Of a DNA stretch of 64,000 nt, positions 1 through 8,349 are shown piece after piece. The stretch spans positions 1 through 64,000 of the forward strand of contig CAXXKK010000023.1 in assembly GCA_963676845.2 (NCBI GenBank), in the 5' to 3' direction. The first letter of the stretch is position 1. Every line of letters starts with the position of its first letter. A model generated the notes under the pieces. That model made no database searches. It was not told where the DNA came from and worked only from the letters and a program-made list of their open reading frames with translations. Source of the DNA: G963662675 sp963676845 (lineage in GTDB: Bacteria > Bacteroidota > Bacteroidia > Bacteroidales > Prolixibacteraceae). The translations under genes were made by a program, and so were the position numbers.

Positions 1-641
1 AAAAGTTTACTGGCGAATTCAGGATAAGCTAATTGCTCAAAAATTGCTCCGACTAACGCTCTTGTTGATGGAGGATAATTAATTGCCAAATTAATAATCT
101 GCTTTTTTTCCGGGTCTGATAATTCCTGTAACAAGATGGCAATTCTGTTTATTGAGTTTTCAATTGTTGTATCCGGTATGATTTTAATAAAACGTATGCA
201 ATCCAATAATTGAAGTAATGGTATATTATCCTTTGTAATTTTATTCCACTGACGAACAAATTTAATGGTGTAAATATTCCTTTTGATCCCTTTTTTATCA
301 AAATTTACTGCAATCTGAATAACATTAGGAACCTGCGTTGTAAGTTTTAAACTATTAAATATAGAATACCCTGTAATGTAGCCAATCGTCTTATTACCAT
401 CTACCAAAAGATCTTTGACAATTTCATATTCATTCGGCTTTAAATTGCTAACTATACCTTTCCTGGGTTTATAGAAGCGCCCCTTTGATAATCTTGCAAT
501 CTTTCCAGATGCAACAAGTCTGTTCAGGTATTTCTTCAGAGCTTCACCTTCTGCAACCTCTATGTCAAAATCATTATAGGTAAAAACATAGCCTTTTTCA
601 AACTTATCTATTTTATCTTTCACTTTTTCAGATGTTTTCAT
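1..641 (-). CDS. AbiEi/DUF6088-type antitoxin, 3' end outside window
   Basis: I translated this from ATG at 641; the frame stays open to position 1, so about 213 residues are visible and the C-terminus is missing. The N-terminal 60 residues read as a winged helix (KVKDKIDKFEKGYVFTYNDF, then ALKKYLNRLVASGKIARLSK), followed by RFYKPRKG. This is the pattern of the DUF6088/type IV AbiEi antitoxin family, which represses its own operon and counters an AbiEii nucleotidyltransferase toxin. The toxin gene would be expected just beyond position 1 and cannot be seen. A 15-bp perfect inverted repeat 27 bases upstream is a likely operator. It is the leftmost visible gene of element A. Family assignment is by recognition only. 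Confidence 0.7.
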   Translation of the reverse strand, partial: MKTSEKVKDKIDKFEKGYVFTYNDFDIEVAEGEALKKYLNRLVASGKIARLSKGRFYKPRKGIVSNLKPNEYEIVKDLLVDGNKTIGYITGYSIFNSLKLTTQVPNVIQIAVNFDKKGIKRNIYTIKFVRQWNKITKDNIPLLQLLDCIRFIKIIPDTTIENSINRIAILLQELSDPEKKQIINLAINYPPSTRALVGAIFEQLAYPEFASKL

Positions 642-667
642 AATGACTATCTTTTTTACAAAGATAA

Positions 668-707
668 ATAAATGTCACGTTTATACGGGTAAAAACGTGA
701 CATTTAT
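668..707. promoter_or_regulatory. Inverted-repeat operator candidate upstream of the AbiEi-like gene
   Basis: Perfect 15-bp arms (668-682 ATAAATGTCACGTTT and 693-707) flank a 10-base spacer ATACGGGTAA. A second ATACGGGTAAAAAC lies at about 780-793. The repeat starts 27 bases upstream of the antitoxin ATG. AbiEi proteins are known to autorepress through inverted repeats in their promoter, so this is probably its operator; the binding itself is inference. Nothing else with coding potential is seen in 642-966. Confidence 0.6.
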
Positions 708-926
708 ATTTTCTTGATTCAATATTTACTAATTGTATGTATGTAAAATAAAGATATTTGTCGGAAAAGAGAACTGTTAATACGGGTAAAAACATTTCAC
801 AGTATCATATCAATTTTAATTCTCTTTCCCTTAGTATCCTTTAACTACGGTTGCAGTTTTTTCCGTTGTGATAAAAATAAAAAAGGAGTATATGGTTCGC
901 CATATTGTGTGACAAACTTATTTTAT

Positions 927-956
927 AGAGATCCTTCGCTACGCTCAGGATGACAG
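927..956. repeat. Interspersed hairpin repeat, copy 1
   Basis: Contains ATCCTTCGCTACGCTCAGGA then TGACAG; ATCCT pairs with AGGAT. A diverged copy with a compensating change (ATGCT/AGCAT) is at 1715-1747, so the two copies flank the 237-residue gene. Function unknown. Confidence 0.45.
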
Positions 957-966
957 GATTCTGACG

Positions 967-1680
967 TTATGGTGGACGGACACGGTGGCGTTTTAGTTTG
1001 ACGCTTGAAATAATAATGTCGGGCAGTTGGACTTGAACGGTGTCGTTCCAGATAACAAGCTGATGGGCGGTTTCTGGATTGTACTTCTGCAGACCGTACA
1101 AAAAGGCTTCCGGTAATTCAGTGTCCTGAAATTTGTGTTCGCGGGTTATAAAACCACTTTTTTCTGCCGCTAATTTATACCTCGAGATGGTTGAGGTATG
1201 TAACCTAAGAATCTTGGCCAGGTATTCATTGGGCATTTCAGAAATTGGTTTTGACATGCTCTTCATGGGGCGTCCTTTTTTTCGCCCCGGCTGTCGTTGG
1301 TACCAATTCTTTTTGCGAATTGCCCAGCTGTATATGGCTGCATAGCAAAATGGTCTGAACTGTTTTAAATCTTCCTTTTCGATCCAAACGCCTGTGTGGG
1401 TAATGATATCCAGTCTGTGGCAGAGCCGTGCAAAGCTTTTCACACGGATTACCCTGGTTGTCGAGTTGTAGGCAACCCATTTGTTATTGATAAGCCACAC
1501 TAGGTTACGTTTGAATGAAATCGGGGCTTTATAGTCCAGTATTTTGCAGGTTTCCTCAACAAATTGATCATCCCATTTGAACGTACCGCTACATTGCATT
1601 TTAAGGCTCAGGTAGAGCCTTAATTGATTTACGACCTTGTTGGTTAATGCGTGGGCGATTAATGTAATTGGAAGGTTCAA
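967..1680 (-). CDS. Hypothetical protein with HTH-like segment
   Basis: A 237-residue open frame whose first possible start is TTG at 1680; an in-frame stop lies three codons upstream and the first ATG is residue 28, so the exact start is uncertain. Residues about 150-180 (EYLAKILRLHTSTISRYKLA, followed by GFITREH) read as a helix-turn-helix or winged helix. The middle is rich in basic residues (RQPGRKKGRP). I do not recognise the family. It lies between two copies of a hairpin repeat and downstream, in transcription order, of the amidase gene, with a 132-base gap. It may be a regulator or accessory protein of element A; that is inference. Confidence 0.5.
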   Translation of the reverse strand: MNLPITLIAHALTNKVVNQLRLYLSLKMQCSGTFKWDDQFVEETCKILDYKAPISFKRNLVWLINNKWVAYNSTTRVIRVKSFARLCHRLDIITHTGVWIEKEDLKQFRPFCYAAIYSWAIRKKNWYQRQPGRKKGRPMKSMSKPISEMPNEYLAKILRLHTSTISRYKLAAEKSGFITREHKFQDTELPEAFLYGLQKYNPETAHQLVIWNDTVQVQLPDIIISSVKLKRHRVRPP

Positions 1681-1714
1681 AATGAGTTACGTGTTACGAG
1701 TTATGAGTTTCGAG

Positions 1715-1747
1715 AAAGAGATGCTTCACTACGTTCAGCATGACAAG
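1715..1747. repeat. Interspersed hairpin repeat, copy 2
   Basis: Contains ATGCTTCACTACGTTCAGCA then TGACAAG, aligning with 931-956. The stem bases differ from copy 1 but still pair (ATGCT/AGCAT), which suggests the RNA or DNA hairpin is what is conserved. Confidence 0.45.
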
Positions 1748-1812
1748 TGAAAAAGATAGTTTGGAGAAAGGGAGGCAAAAACCCTAAAGCCTCCCTTATT
1801 GTTCTCCCCAAG

Positions 1813-2415
1813 CTATCTATACCTGACGGTATAGATAAATTTTTTGAATTGATCCATTGGGAAAGCAGGCCCCGGATCGATCTTCCCGCTTAGGCTAATG
1901 TCGTTATGTCCCAATATGCGGTCGCACTTATAGGTTTGCAACAATAGCTTGCAGAGCTCTTTTAATTTGTCGAGCTGCACCTGGGGAAAAGTTTGCCAAA
2001 AACAATTTTGGCGAGTCATGGGGTGCATCATTTCTACCACCTCTTCTTTCGGGACTTCTTTGTTGAACCAGGTAAGATATTTCCCTTCATGCAATGTGAT
2101 CGGTCCATAATTTTCCAATTCTATTCCTATGGAGCATCGGTTGAGGTTAAGCTTACTTCTAAATTGACTTCGGCCGGCATGCCATGCCTGAGTTTTAAAA
2201 TCGACGATTTGATAGATTTTGCCATCCCGGGCGATTACAACATGGGCTGAAACATGTGTTGAATCGTTGCCCAGGTATTTAGCTGCGCTAAGTGCGTCAT
2301 AACCGGCTGTATAATGGATGATAATATTATCAAAAGATTCGAGAGGTGTTTTGTTCTTTTTAGACCAGATATACTCTACATCAGCCCCAACCAGGTTTCC
2401 TTGGTAAATATTCAT
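1813..2415 (-). CDS. N-acetylmuramoyl-L-alanine amidase (Amidase_2 / T7-lysozyme fold)
   Basis: A 200-residue protein with the Amidase_2 signature: IIIHYTAG with zinc-ligand candidate H34, GRDGKIYQ-like IARDGKIYQIVD, AWHAG at 78-81, the SIGIELEN strand at 95-102, and C-terminal LGHNDIS (H170) with KIDPGPAFP (D180) giving the remaining metal ligands. It should cleave the amide bond between N-acetylmuramic acid and L-alanine of peptidoglycan. There is no signal peptide, as in phage endolysin-type and conjugative-element amidases. It sits 18 bases downstream of the small HTH gene on the same strand, so the two are probably cotranscribed. Length fits a single catalytic domain. Confidence 0.85.
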   Translation of the reverse strand: MNIYQGNLVGADVEYIWSKKNKTPLESFDNIIIHYTAGYDALSAAKYLGNDSTHVSAHVVIARDGKIYQIVDFKTQAWHAGRSQFRSKLNLNRCSIGIELENYGPITLHEGKYLTWFNKEVPKEEVVEMMHPMTRQNCFWQTFPQVQLDKLKELCKLLLQTYKCDRILGHNDISLSGKIDPGPAFPMDQFKKFIYTVRYR

Positions 2416-2433
2416 AGTTGAAGTTTTACAGGG

Positions 2434-2742
2434 TTAATCGTCTAAACTGATGTAATTACTCTCCAGCATCTTTTGAATATCTTCCCGTTTAAAATAGATT
2501 TTCCGATTGAGCTGTGTGTAAGGGATGATCAGCTCATCACGATACTTTTGGAGAGTCCGTTTTGAAACCTTTAACAGGTTACATGTTTCTTCTGTAGTTA
2601 GCCAGTCGTTTTTAGTGTCAGAGGGATTTACTTCTCTTTTAACAGCCTTCATACTATTCGCTGTTTTGATTGAGTCGGTCAGCTCTTCGATGTTCTTAAG
2701 TAGCTGAGAAAAGGCTTTTGTTTCGATCGTTATTACTTCCAT
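2434..2742 (-). CDS. Small MerR/excisionase-like HTH protein
   Basis: A 102-residue protein. Its N-terminal half is a probable coiled segment (FSQLLKNIEELTDSIKTANS). The C-terminal half is a typical HTH_17 domain, WLTTEETCNLLKVSKRTLQK followed by YRDELIIPYTQLNRKIYFKR and EDIQKMLES, in which the IYFKREDI wing gives the specificity loop. Such proteins are common in Bacteroidota conjugative and mobilisable elements as excisionase or regulatory proteins. A long inverted repeat (2793-2928) occupies its upstream region and could be its target. Confidence 0.75.
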   Translation of the reverse strand: MEVITIETKAFSQLLKNIEELTDSIKTANSMKAVKREVNPSDTKNDWLTTEETCNLLKVSKRTLQKYRDELIIPYTQLNRKIYFKREDIQKMLESNYISLDD

Positions 2743-2792
2743 GAGATTTGTGATTTTGTTCTGGAAGCAAGTTTACCGAAGTTGATTCATTC

Positions 2793-2928
2793 AAATAGTT
2801 AAGTTAACTGTACTTAACCCTAAAAAAGTTGAAAATAAAAACAATCACGACTGACTATCAGCTACATACATTTTTATTTTCTCAAAAAACGCCCAAAAAA
2901 CAGTTAAGTACAGTTAACTTAACTATTT
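2793..2928. repeat. Pair of 26-bp perfect inverted repeats around an 84-bp spacer
   Basis: Arm 1 is 2793-2818, starting AAATAGTTAAGTTAACTG; arm 2 at 2903-2928 is its exact reverse complement. Each arm holds GTTAAC and GTAC palindromes. The structure fills the gap between the RteC-like gene (its TAA stop begins at 2928) and the HTH gene start at 2742. It could be a double operator, a replication or transfer site, or a small non-autonomous element. An ATTC lies beside each end (2789-2792 and 2930-2933) but this is too short to prove a target duplication. Confidence 0.6.
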
Positions 2929-3626
2929 TATTCAAAAATTTTTTTATAGTAATCGACTAAGGTTTTCTTCAATTTATCGATGAACTTCGTTGAATTCTCT
3001 CGAGTAGATTGTTTACTCACGATAACCTGCCAGTTCTCAATATCGACTTTAAATAGTTTTGCCTTGTACTCGAAGAATTCTTTCTTACTTAAATTGCGTT
3101 CATTGTTATTCACATAACCTCCTTCATATAGGGCATTTATCAATTCAATGAATTCGCTTTTCGTACCATACCATTGAAGGTCTGAGGATGGCTGAATCCC
3201 CATAAATTTATCCTGGTGCCTTGATATATATTCCTTAGCGAAGGAATATTGAAGATTGATATATTCAGAAATTTCCTTTATTAAATCCTCGCTTAGATGT
3301 TCTACAATTAACATCTCACCTGTAACAGTTTGAACTGATAGATTCCGGTTCAGAACCAGATTTGATTTATGAGTGTAATAGTTAGCCATTAAAAGGTCGT
3401 TATTATTCATAAAGTTTTTGGTCGCATATTTTTCTTGAGTTTCTTCAACAAAAGCCAATTGATCGATTAGGGTCTTATTGTTGTAAAAAAAAAGCTGTTT
3501 CTTAAAATCTACTTTATCGGAATAGCTATTAAAGGTTACAATCTCACAAAAGTTCTTTTTCTTTAAAACAACAACATTAGCCTCCACGATCAAACACATA
3601 AATGTTTGTAGGTTTGTACAATTCAT
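2928..3626 (-). CDS. RteC-like conjugative-element regulator
   Basis: A 232-residue protein. The C-terminal third matches my knowledge of the RteC family: LQWYGTKSEFIELINALYEG, then GYVNNNERNLSKKEFFEYKA and a basic C-terminus with IDKLKKTLVDYYKKIF. RteC of Bacteroides CTnDOT activates excision genes. The N-terminal 100 residues (YNNKTLIDQLAFVEETQEKY and onward) are less recognisable. In transcription order it follows the fragment of an integrase C-terminus at 3739-3803, an arrangement expected for an integrative element once the 28-kb block is ignored. ATG start at 3626. Confidence 0.65.
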   Translation of the reverse strand: MNCTNLQTFMCLIVEANVVVLKKKNFCEIVTFNSYSDKVDFKKQLFFYNNKTLIDQLAFVEETQEKYATKNFMNNNDLLMANYYTHKSNLVLNRNLSVQTVTGEMLIVEHLSEDLIKEISEYINLQYSFAKEYISRHQDKFMGIQPSSDLQWYGTKSEFIELINALYEGGYVNNNERNLSKKEFFEYKAKLFKVDIENWQVIVSKQSTRENSTKFIDKLKKTLVDYYKKIFE

Positions 3627-3738
3627 TATTCAGGTGGGGGTATTATAAATTAAGTTAATAAAATTATAAAAGTGCAACCACTAAGTCAAGAGCATTTAAG
3701 CGCAATTTGATAATTTAAAGTTTATTTTTGATAAGTTT

Positions 3739-3803
3739 CTAAATATTTGTGATTAGATCGTTTGCTGCATCAAGGACATCATTCTCAAAAGAGTCGAGGT
3801 AAA
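3739..3803 (-). pseudogene. Tyrosine-recombinase 3' end fragment (duplicate of IntA C-terminus)
   Basis: Reading the minus strand gives FYLDSFENDVLDAANDLI then TNI and a TAG stop. The complete IntA at 32057-33268 ends QIYLDSFENDVLDAANDL then IINI. The DNA of 3739-3803 and 32057-32121 differs at only about five sites in 60, and weak similarity continues about 20 bases past the stop. The fragment starts at the catalytic tyrosine. No other part of an integrase is seen nearby. It marks the left border of the 28-kb surface-protein block. Confidence 0.85.
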
Positions 3804-3819
3804 ACCAAATTATAAAAGG

Positions 3820-3847
3820 AAAGCCATCCGAATATTCAGATGGCTTT
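3820..3847 (-). terminator. Terminator of the 3872 surface-protein gene
   Basis: Stem AAAGCCATC / GATGGCTTT with a 10-base loop, directly after the stop of the long minus-strand gene. Confidence 0.7.
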
Positions 3848-3871
3848 TTAGTTTTGGCAAGTCCTTTATTT

Positions 3872-6800
3872 TCACTTTTTAATTATCATCTGGGCTTTAT
3901 CCATTACATCTGGAATCTGAATGAAATAATTTCCGGGTGCAACATTACTAATATTAAGCTCTACATCTTTTGATTTGTCTTTCCATTGCTGGATGAGCCT
4001 GCCGTTGACATCCAGTAAGCGAATATCAACAGGATTATCTGGTAAGCCTTCAATAGTGATCATTCCAGTAGTTGGGTTTGGATAGCAGCGGATTTGCGGA
4101 GCTTTACCTCCGGCTATTTCATTAAGCCCTGTTACGAAATATTTGCCTAAACTAACAATCGTTGATTCCTGTTTTTTGAAGTATGGTGAACCACTCTCAA
4201 TACCCGGTATTAATACATATTCGGTATTATTTGCTGACTGCCATAATTTTAAGGTGAAATCATTGCCTTCGGTAAAGCCATTTATTCCTGTTTCATCCAT
4301 GGATGAGGCTGCAATGGATATCATTCCTTTTTGTAAATGATATGGAAGGATGGTAACAGATCCGACACACAGATCTCCGTCATATACGGCCAGTTCATCA
4401 CCCAGAGATAATTGGTTAACAGGTAGCTCTACCAAGTTAATATTCATATGGTCTACCCCATTGCCTTCATACACCGTTTTAAAGTGGGTAGTGGCAACCA
4501 ATTCTGGTAGAATCGTAGTTGATTTTAAATAACTTTCTTCGATCCATAAAACATCGTCTGTTGTGACTTTAACTTTATAGCCTTCACCAGGCACAAAGTT
4601 TCCGATGTTGTTTACCCAGCCGCCGAAGATGCCCATGTTCTCGATGGAGCTTCCGGATTCATCCTGAACCTTGGCAAGGGTTCCATTGTCAATTAGCTGC
4701 TGAAGGATTTCCATTCCATCGACTTCCATCTGATGAGGAAAGCCAATGATGTTCCAGCCTTCTGTTAATGGGATGGCAAACGGATATTCTACCGGCGAAC
4801 CACATACTGAAAGGGAAACATCAGCGTATACTTTGATCTTATAACCTTCTGTTGGAGAAATGTCTCCAATGTTATTTACCCAGCCACCAAAGATGCCCAT
4901 GTTTTCAACGGAGTTTCCTTGTTCATCCTGTATCTTAACCAAAGAGCCATTATCAGCCAAGTCCTGGAACAGGGTAAGCATATCCATTGTTTCCGGGGAA
5001 CTGTTTACTGAGAATATGTTCCAGCCTTCCTCGAAATCATTGGTCAAACAAATCATACTTGTAGCAGACAATTCGACGTAAGCAGTAACCCCTACTTCAT
5101 AGGTTGGGGTGCTTACGGGGTTGTAAAGGTTATCGTAGTAACTGGCAGTATAGACATCTATTTCGGCAGAGCTTCTGGAGTCCCAAATTTTATAGTTTAT
5201 ATCATTGCCCGGTGTATAACCATTAGCTGCACCATCATCACGGGATACAATCATGGAAAGTACATGAGCGTTATCGATGGTTTCCAGAACCACACCATAA
5301 CCAACACAAAGGTCACTATCAAAGATACCAATCTCGTCACCATAGATTAAATCCTGTTCATTTAGTTGCGCTGATATACAATTGATATTCATCTGGTCAA
5401 CACCTGATGAGCCTTCCCATACCGGGTGGAAATGCTGCACATAGATGAATTCATCAACAGAAAGTGTAATTGGCCTTGAATAAAGGGTTAACCCAGTAAC
5501 AACCGTATTGGTAACTTCACAGGTATAAACCCCGGCATCAGCTGTTGTGAGATTTGTAAGGTTTAAGGTTGCGGATGTCTGAGTTGGCATTGCAACATCA
5601 TCTTTGAACCATTGATACTGATTGTTAGCTCCACCAACTACTAATTCATAGCTATAAGCTTCACCTTCATATTTTTCTATTACTTCTGATGTCCCAACAT
5701 TGTCTTGTGGGGAATAGGTAAAATCATCAATTGACATTGCTGGCTCCAGACTTTCAAAAGTCAATTTATTGTCTTCGCAATAGAAATATATTAAAGCAGG
5801 GTTTTGACTAATATCTATTTCTGAAATCTGATTAGAAGAACACCCCAAAATTTCCAATGCAATATTCTGGCTTAAATCAAGGCTTGTCAATTCATTAAAA
5901 GAACAATTCAATCGACTAAGTTGTTGATTTTGTGAAAAATCCATTACACTTATCTGATTTTTAATGCAATACAATCCATTAAGAAAGATAAGATTTCTAA
6001 CATCCAGAGTAGTTAATAGATTCTCTTGACATCCCAGAGTTTCAATAGCTATATTTTGACTGATGTCCAAATTTGTTAAATGATTCATGGAGCACTCTAG
6101 GTAGATTAAGGCTGTATTATGACTAACATCCAAATTTGTTAAATGATTTGACCAGCATTCCAGATCGGTTAAAACTGTATTTTGACTAACATCCAAATCG
6201 ATGAGCTCATTCCTAGCACAAGATATCTTCTTCAGTTGTGGGCTACCTGTAACATCTAAGGATTCGAGTTGATTCATATAACAATACAAAGTTTCAAAAA
6301 AGGCTTTTTGACTGACATCAAGAGTGGTTAATTGATTATTACTACAATTCAAATACTCCAATGCTATATTATTGCTTAGATCCAGACTAGATAATTGATT
6401 ATTTAAACAATAAAGGTATGTTAATGCTATGTTTTGACTGACATCAAGAGTGGTTAATTGATTACTACCACATTGTAAGTTTTTCAAAGCACTAAAATCC
6501 TCAATTCCGGTTAAGTCTGAAATATTTTTACCATTTACAAATATTGACTCAACTCCAGTGATATTAGACGTTTCTACATAATTATCCAATACATCATCGT
6601 ACCCTAAGTCGATTAAGGCTTGTTCGAAGTTGTCGTCGGGGACATAAGTTAAACCTTCAACAGGCTCAACCAATGATAATGTAATATCGCGGGAGTACAA
6701 GGTAAGCCTGGTAACCAATGAATTTGTTACCGTACAGCTATACTTTCCGGCATCGGTTGCTGAGAGGTTTGTCAGGTTTAAGGTTGCCGATGTTTGCCCG

Positions 6801-8302
6801 GGCAGTGCAGTGCCATCTTTGTACCATTGGTACTGATTGTATTCTCCACCGACATTAAGTTTATAGCTGTAATTATCTCCTATTTCTTTGTATGCATATA
6901 TTTCATTGCCAATGCTTGCTTGTGGGTAGTAAGAAAAATACCTTATTGATAAGTCCATCATTGGCTCAAGGCTCTCAAATGTAAGTTGATTATAACCACA
7001 AAACAGGTATGTAAAAGCAGTATTTTGACTAACATCCAAACTTGTAAGTTGATTTCTTGTGCAACTCAATATTGTAAGCAATTCATTTTGAGCAACATCA
7101 AGGATGGATATTTGATTTCTATCACATTCTAAACGTGTAAGTGCAGTATTCTGGCTAAGATCAAGGCTTGTCAGCATACTATTACCACACCTTAATTCTA
7201 AAAGAGCTGTATTCTGAGAAATATCGAGATCAGTTAATTGATTACCTGAGCAATTTAATAATTCAAGCAAGGAATTCTTTCTTAGATCAAGACTTGTAAG
7301 TTGATTACCATTACATGCTAATTCAGTAAGATTGATGTTGTGACTAACATCAAGACTCATTAATTGATTGCTTGTACAATATAAAGTTTCCAATGCAGTG
7401 TTATTGCTAACATCCAGACTTGTTAACTGATTCGAATAACAAGACAGGCTTTCCAGTAAACTGAAATTCTCAATTCCTGTTAAGTCTGCTATATTACTGT
7501 TACTTACATCTAAGGATGTTATCCAGTTTATATTAGCTGTTGGCACATAATCATCAATTTCATCATCACATCCCAGGTTAATTAAGCATTGCTCAAAATT
7601 GTCATCCGGAATGTATGTCAGCCCCTGATCGGTAATACCCACATGCAAGGCAATATTATAAGAATAGAGCGTTAGATCCGGAACCATTGTATTGGTCACT
7701 TCACAATGATAAATGCCATTGTCCTGTTCTGAAAGATTGGTAAGATCCAAAATAGCTGAAGTCTGAGAAGGTAACGCCACATCATCTCTATACCATTGAT
7801 ATAGGTTGTTTTCGCCACCAACAGTCATGTCATAGCTGTAACTTTCACCCGCATTTTTGGTAATTGCTAGTTCTTCACCTATCGAATTCTGAGGGGAATA
7901 AGTTATTGACTGATAATTATTGGCTGCAACAATAGCTTCCAGACTCCCAAATGCTAGATTGTTTTCGCTGCAAATTATACTAGTAAAAGATGCCTCTTCA
8001 TTTAAGACTAAACTATTCAATTGATTATAGTTACATCTCAAGCTTTGTAAAGCTTCATTTTGACTTAGATCCAGGGAAGTCATTGAGTTTTGAAAACAAA
8101 TTAAAGTTTCCAGTGCATAAAAATCTTCAATTCCCGTTAAATCGGAAATCTCCTTTGCAACAACATTAAGGTTTGTTATCCACTTAATTTTATAAGTCGG
8201 CACGTAATCATCCAAAGGTTCTGAGTCATAGCCCAAGTCAATTAATGCCTGTTCAAAATTATCGTCAGGCACGTAGGTGACTCCCGGAAAATATATTTCC
8301 AA
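3872..8302 (-). CDS. Giant LRR/Ig surface protein, 3' part (frameshifted from the 8350-10188 frame)
   Basis: This 1,476-residue frame has no proper start: it opens on a TTG inside an Ig-like strand (ITLEIYFPGVTYVPDDNFEQ), and the matching first part of the protein is the next frame upstream. The two frames are one gene. Seen here are three modules, each a cap VPDDNFEQALIDLG, a 21-residue LRR array (LTSLDVSQNTALTYL type) and an Ig-like domain ending GxYxCEVTN. They are followed by a domain with GDEIGIFDSDLCVG (about 4180-5440 in two copies), two GWN-type repeats (GWNIFSVN, GWNIIGFP) and a C-terminal T9SS type A sorting domain (CYPNPTTGMITIEGLP, LLDVNGR, APGNYFIQI). The product would be exported by T9SS and attached to the cell surface. 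Ligand unknown. Confidence 0.8.
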   Translation of the reverse strand: MEIYFPGVTYVPDDNFEQALIDLGYDSEPLDDYVPTYKIKWITNLNVVAKEISDLTGIEDFYALETLICFQNSMTSLDLSQNEALQSLRCNYNQLNSLVLNEEASFTSIICSENNLAFGSLEAIVAANNYQSITYSPQNSIGEELAITKNAGESYSYDMTVGGENNLYQWYRDDVALPSQTSAILDLTNLSEQDNGIYHCEVTNTMVPDLTLYSYNIALHVGITDQGLTYIPDDNFEQCLINLGCDDEIDDYVPTANINWITSLDVSNSNIADLTGIENFSLLESLSCYSNQLTSLDVSNNTALETLYCTSNQLMSLDVSHNINLTELACNGNQLTSLDLRKNSLLELLNCSGNQLTDLDISQNTALLELRCGNSMLTSLDLSQNTALTRLECDRNQISILDVAQNELLTILSCTRNQLTSLDVSQNTAFTYLFCGYNQLTFESLEPMMDLSIRYFSYYPQASIGNEIYAYKEIGDNYSYKLNVGGEYNQYQWYKDGTALPGQTSATLNLTNLSATDAGKYSCTVTNSLVTRLTLYSRDITLSLVEPVEGLTYVPDDNFEQALIDLGYDDVLDNYVETSNITGVESIFVNGKNISDLTGIEDFSALKNLQCGSNQLTTLDVSQNIALTYLYCLNNQLSSLDLSNNIALEYLNCSNNQLTTLDVSQKAFFETLYCYMNQLESLDVTGSPQLKKISCARNELIDLDVSQNTVLTDLECWSNHLTNLDVSHNTALIYLECSMNHLTNLDISQNIAIETLGCQENLLTTLDVRNLIFLNGLYCIKNQISVMDFSQNQQLSRLNCSFNELTSLDLSQNIALEILGCSSNQISEIDISQNPALIYFYCEDNKLTFESLEPAMSIDDFTYSPQDNVGTSEVIEKYEGEAYSYELVVGGANNQYQWFKDDVAMPTQTSATLNLTNLTTADAGVYTCEVTNTVVTGLTLYSRPITLSVDEFIYVQHFHPVWEGSSGVDQMNINCISAQLNEQDLIYGDEIGIFDSDLCVGYGVVLETIDNAHVLSMIVSRDDGAANGYTPGNDINYKIWDSRSSAEIDVYTASYYDNLYNPVSTPTYEVGVTAYVELSATSMICLTNDFEEGWNIFSVNSSPETMDMLTLFQDLADNGSLVKIQDEQGNSVENMGIFGGWVNNIGDISPTEGYKIKVYADVSLSVCGSPVEYPFAIPLTEGWNIIGFPHQMEVDGMEILQQLIDNGTLAKVQDESGSSIENMGIFGGWVNNIGNFVPGEGYKVKVTTDDVLWIEESYLKSTTILPELVATTHFKTVYEGNGVDHMNINLVELPVNQLSLGDELAVYDGDLCVGSVTILPYHLQKGMISIAASSMDETGINGFTEGNDFTLKLWQSANNTEYVLIPGIESGSPYFKKQESTIVSLGKYFVTGLNEIAGGKAPQIRCYPNPTTGMITIEGLPDNPVDIRLLDVNGRLIQQWKDKSKDVELNISNVAPGNYFIQIPDVMDKAQMIIKK

Positions 8303-8349
8303 TGTAATCTCCTGTGAAGTAAGGGTTAAATCAGGGACAGCTGTATTCG

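Noticed and set aside
2789..2933. MITE with ATTC target duplication
   Set aside because: The four-base match is too short and requires an asymmetric end; kept only as an option for the inverted repeat.
3872..8302. Independent gene of 1,476 codons
   Set aside because: Starts on TTG inside an Ig domain without signal peptide; it continues the 8350-10188 gene after a frameshift.
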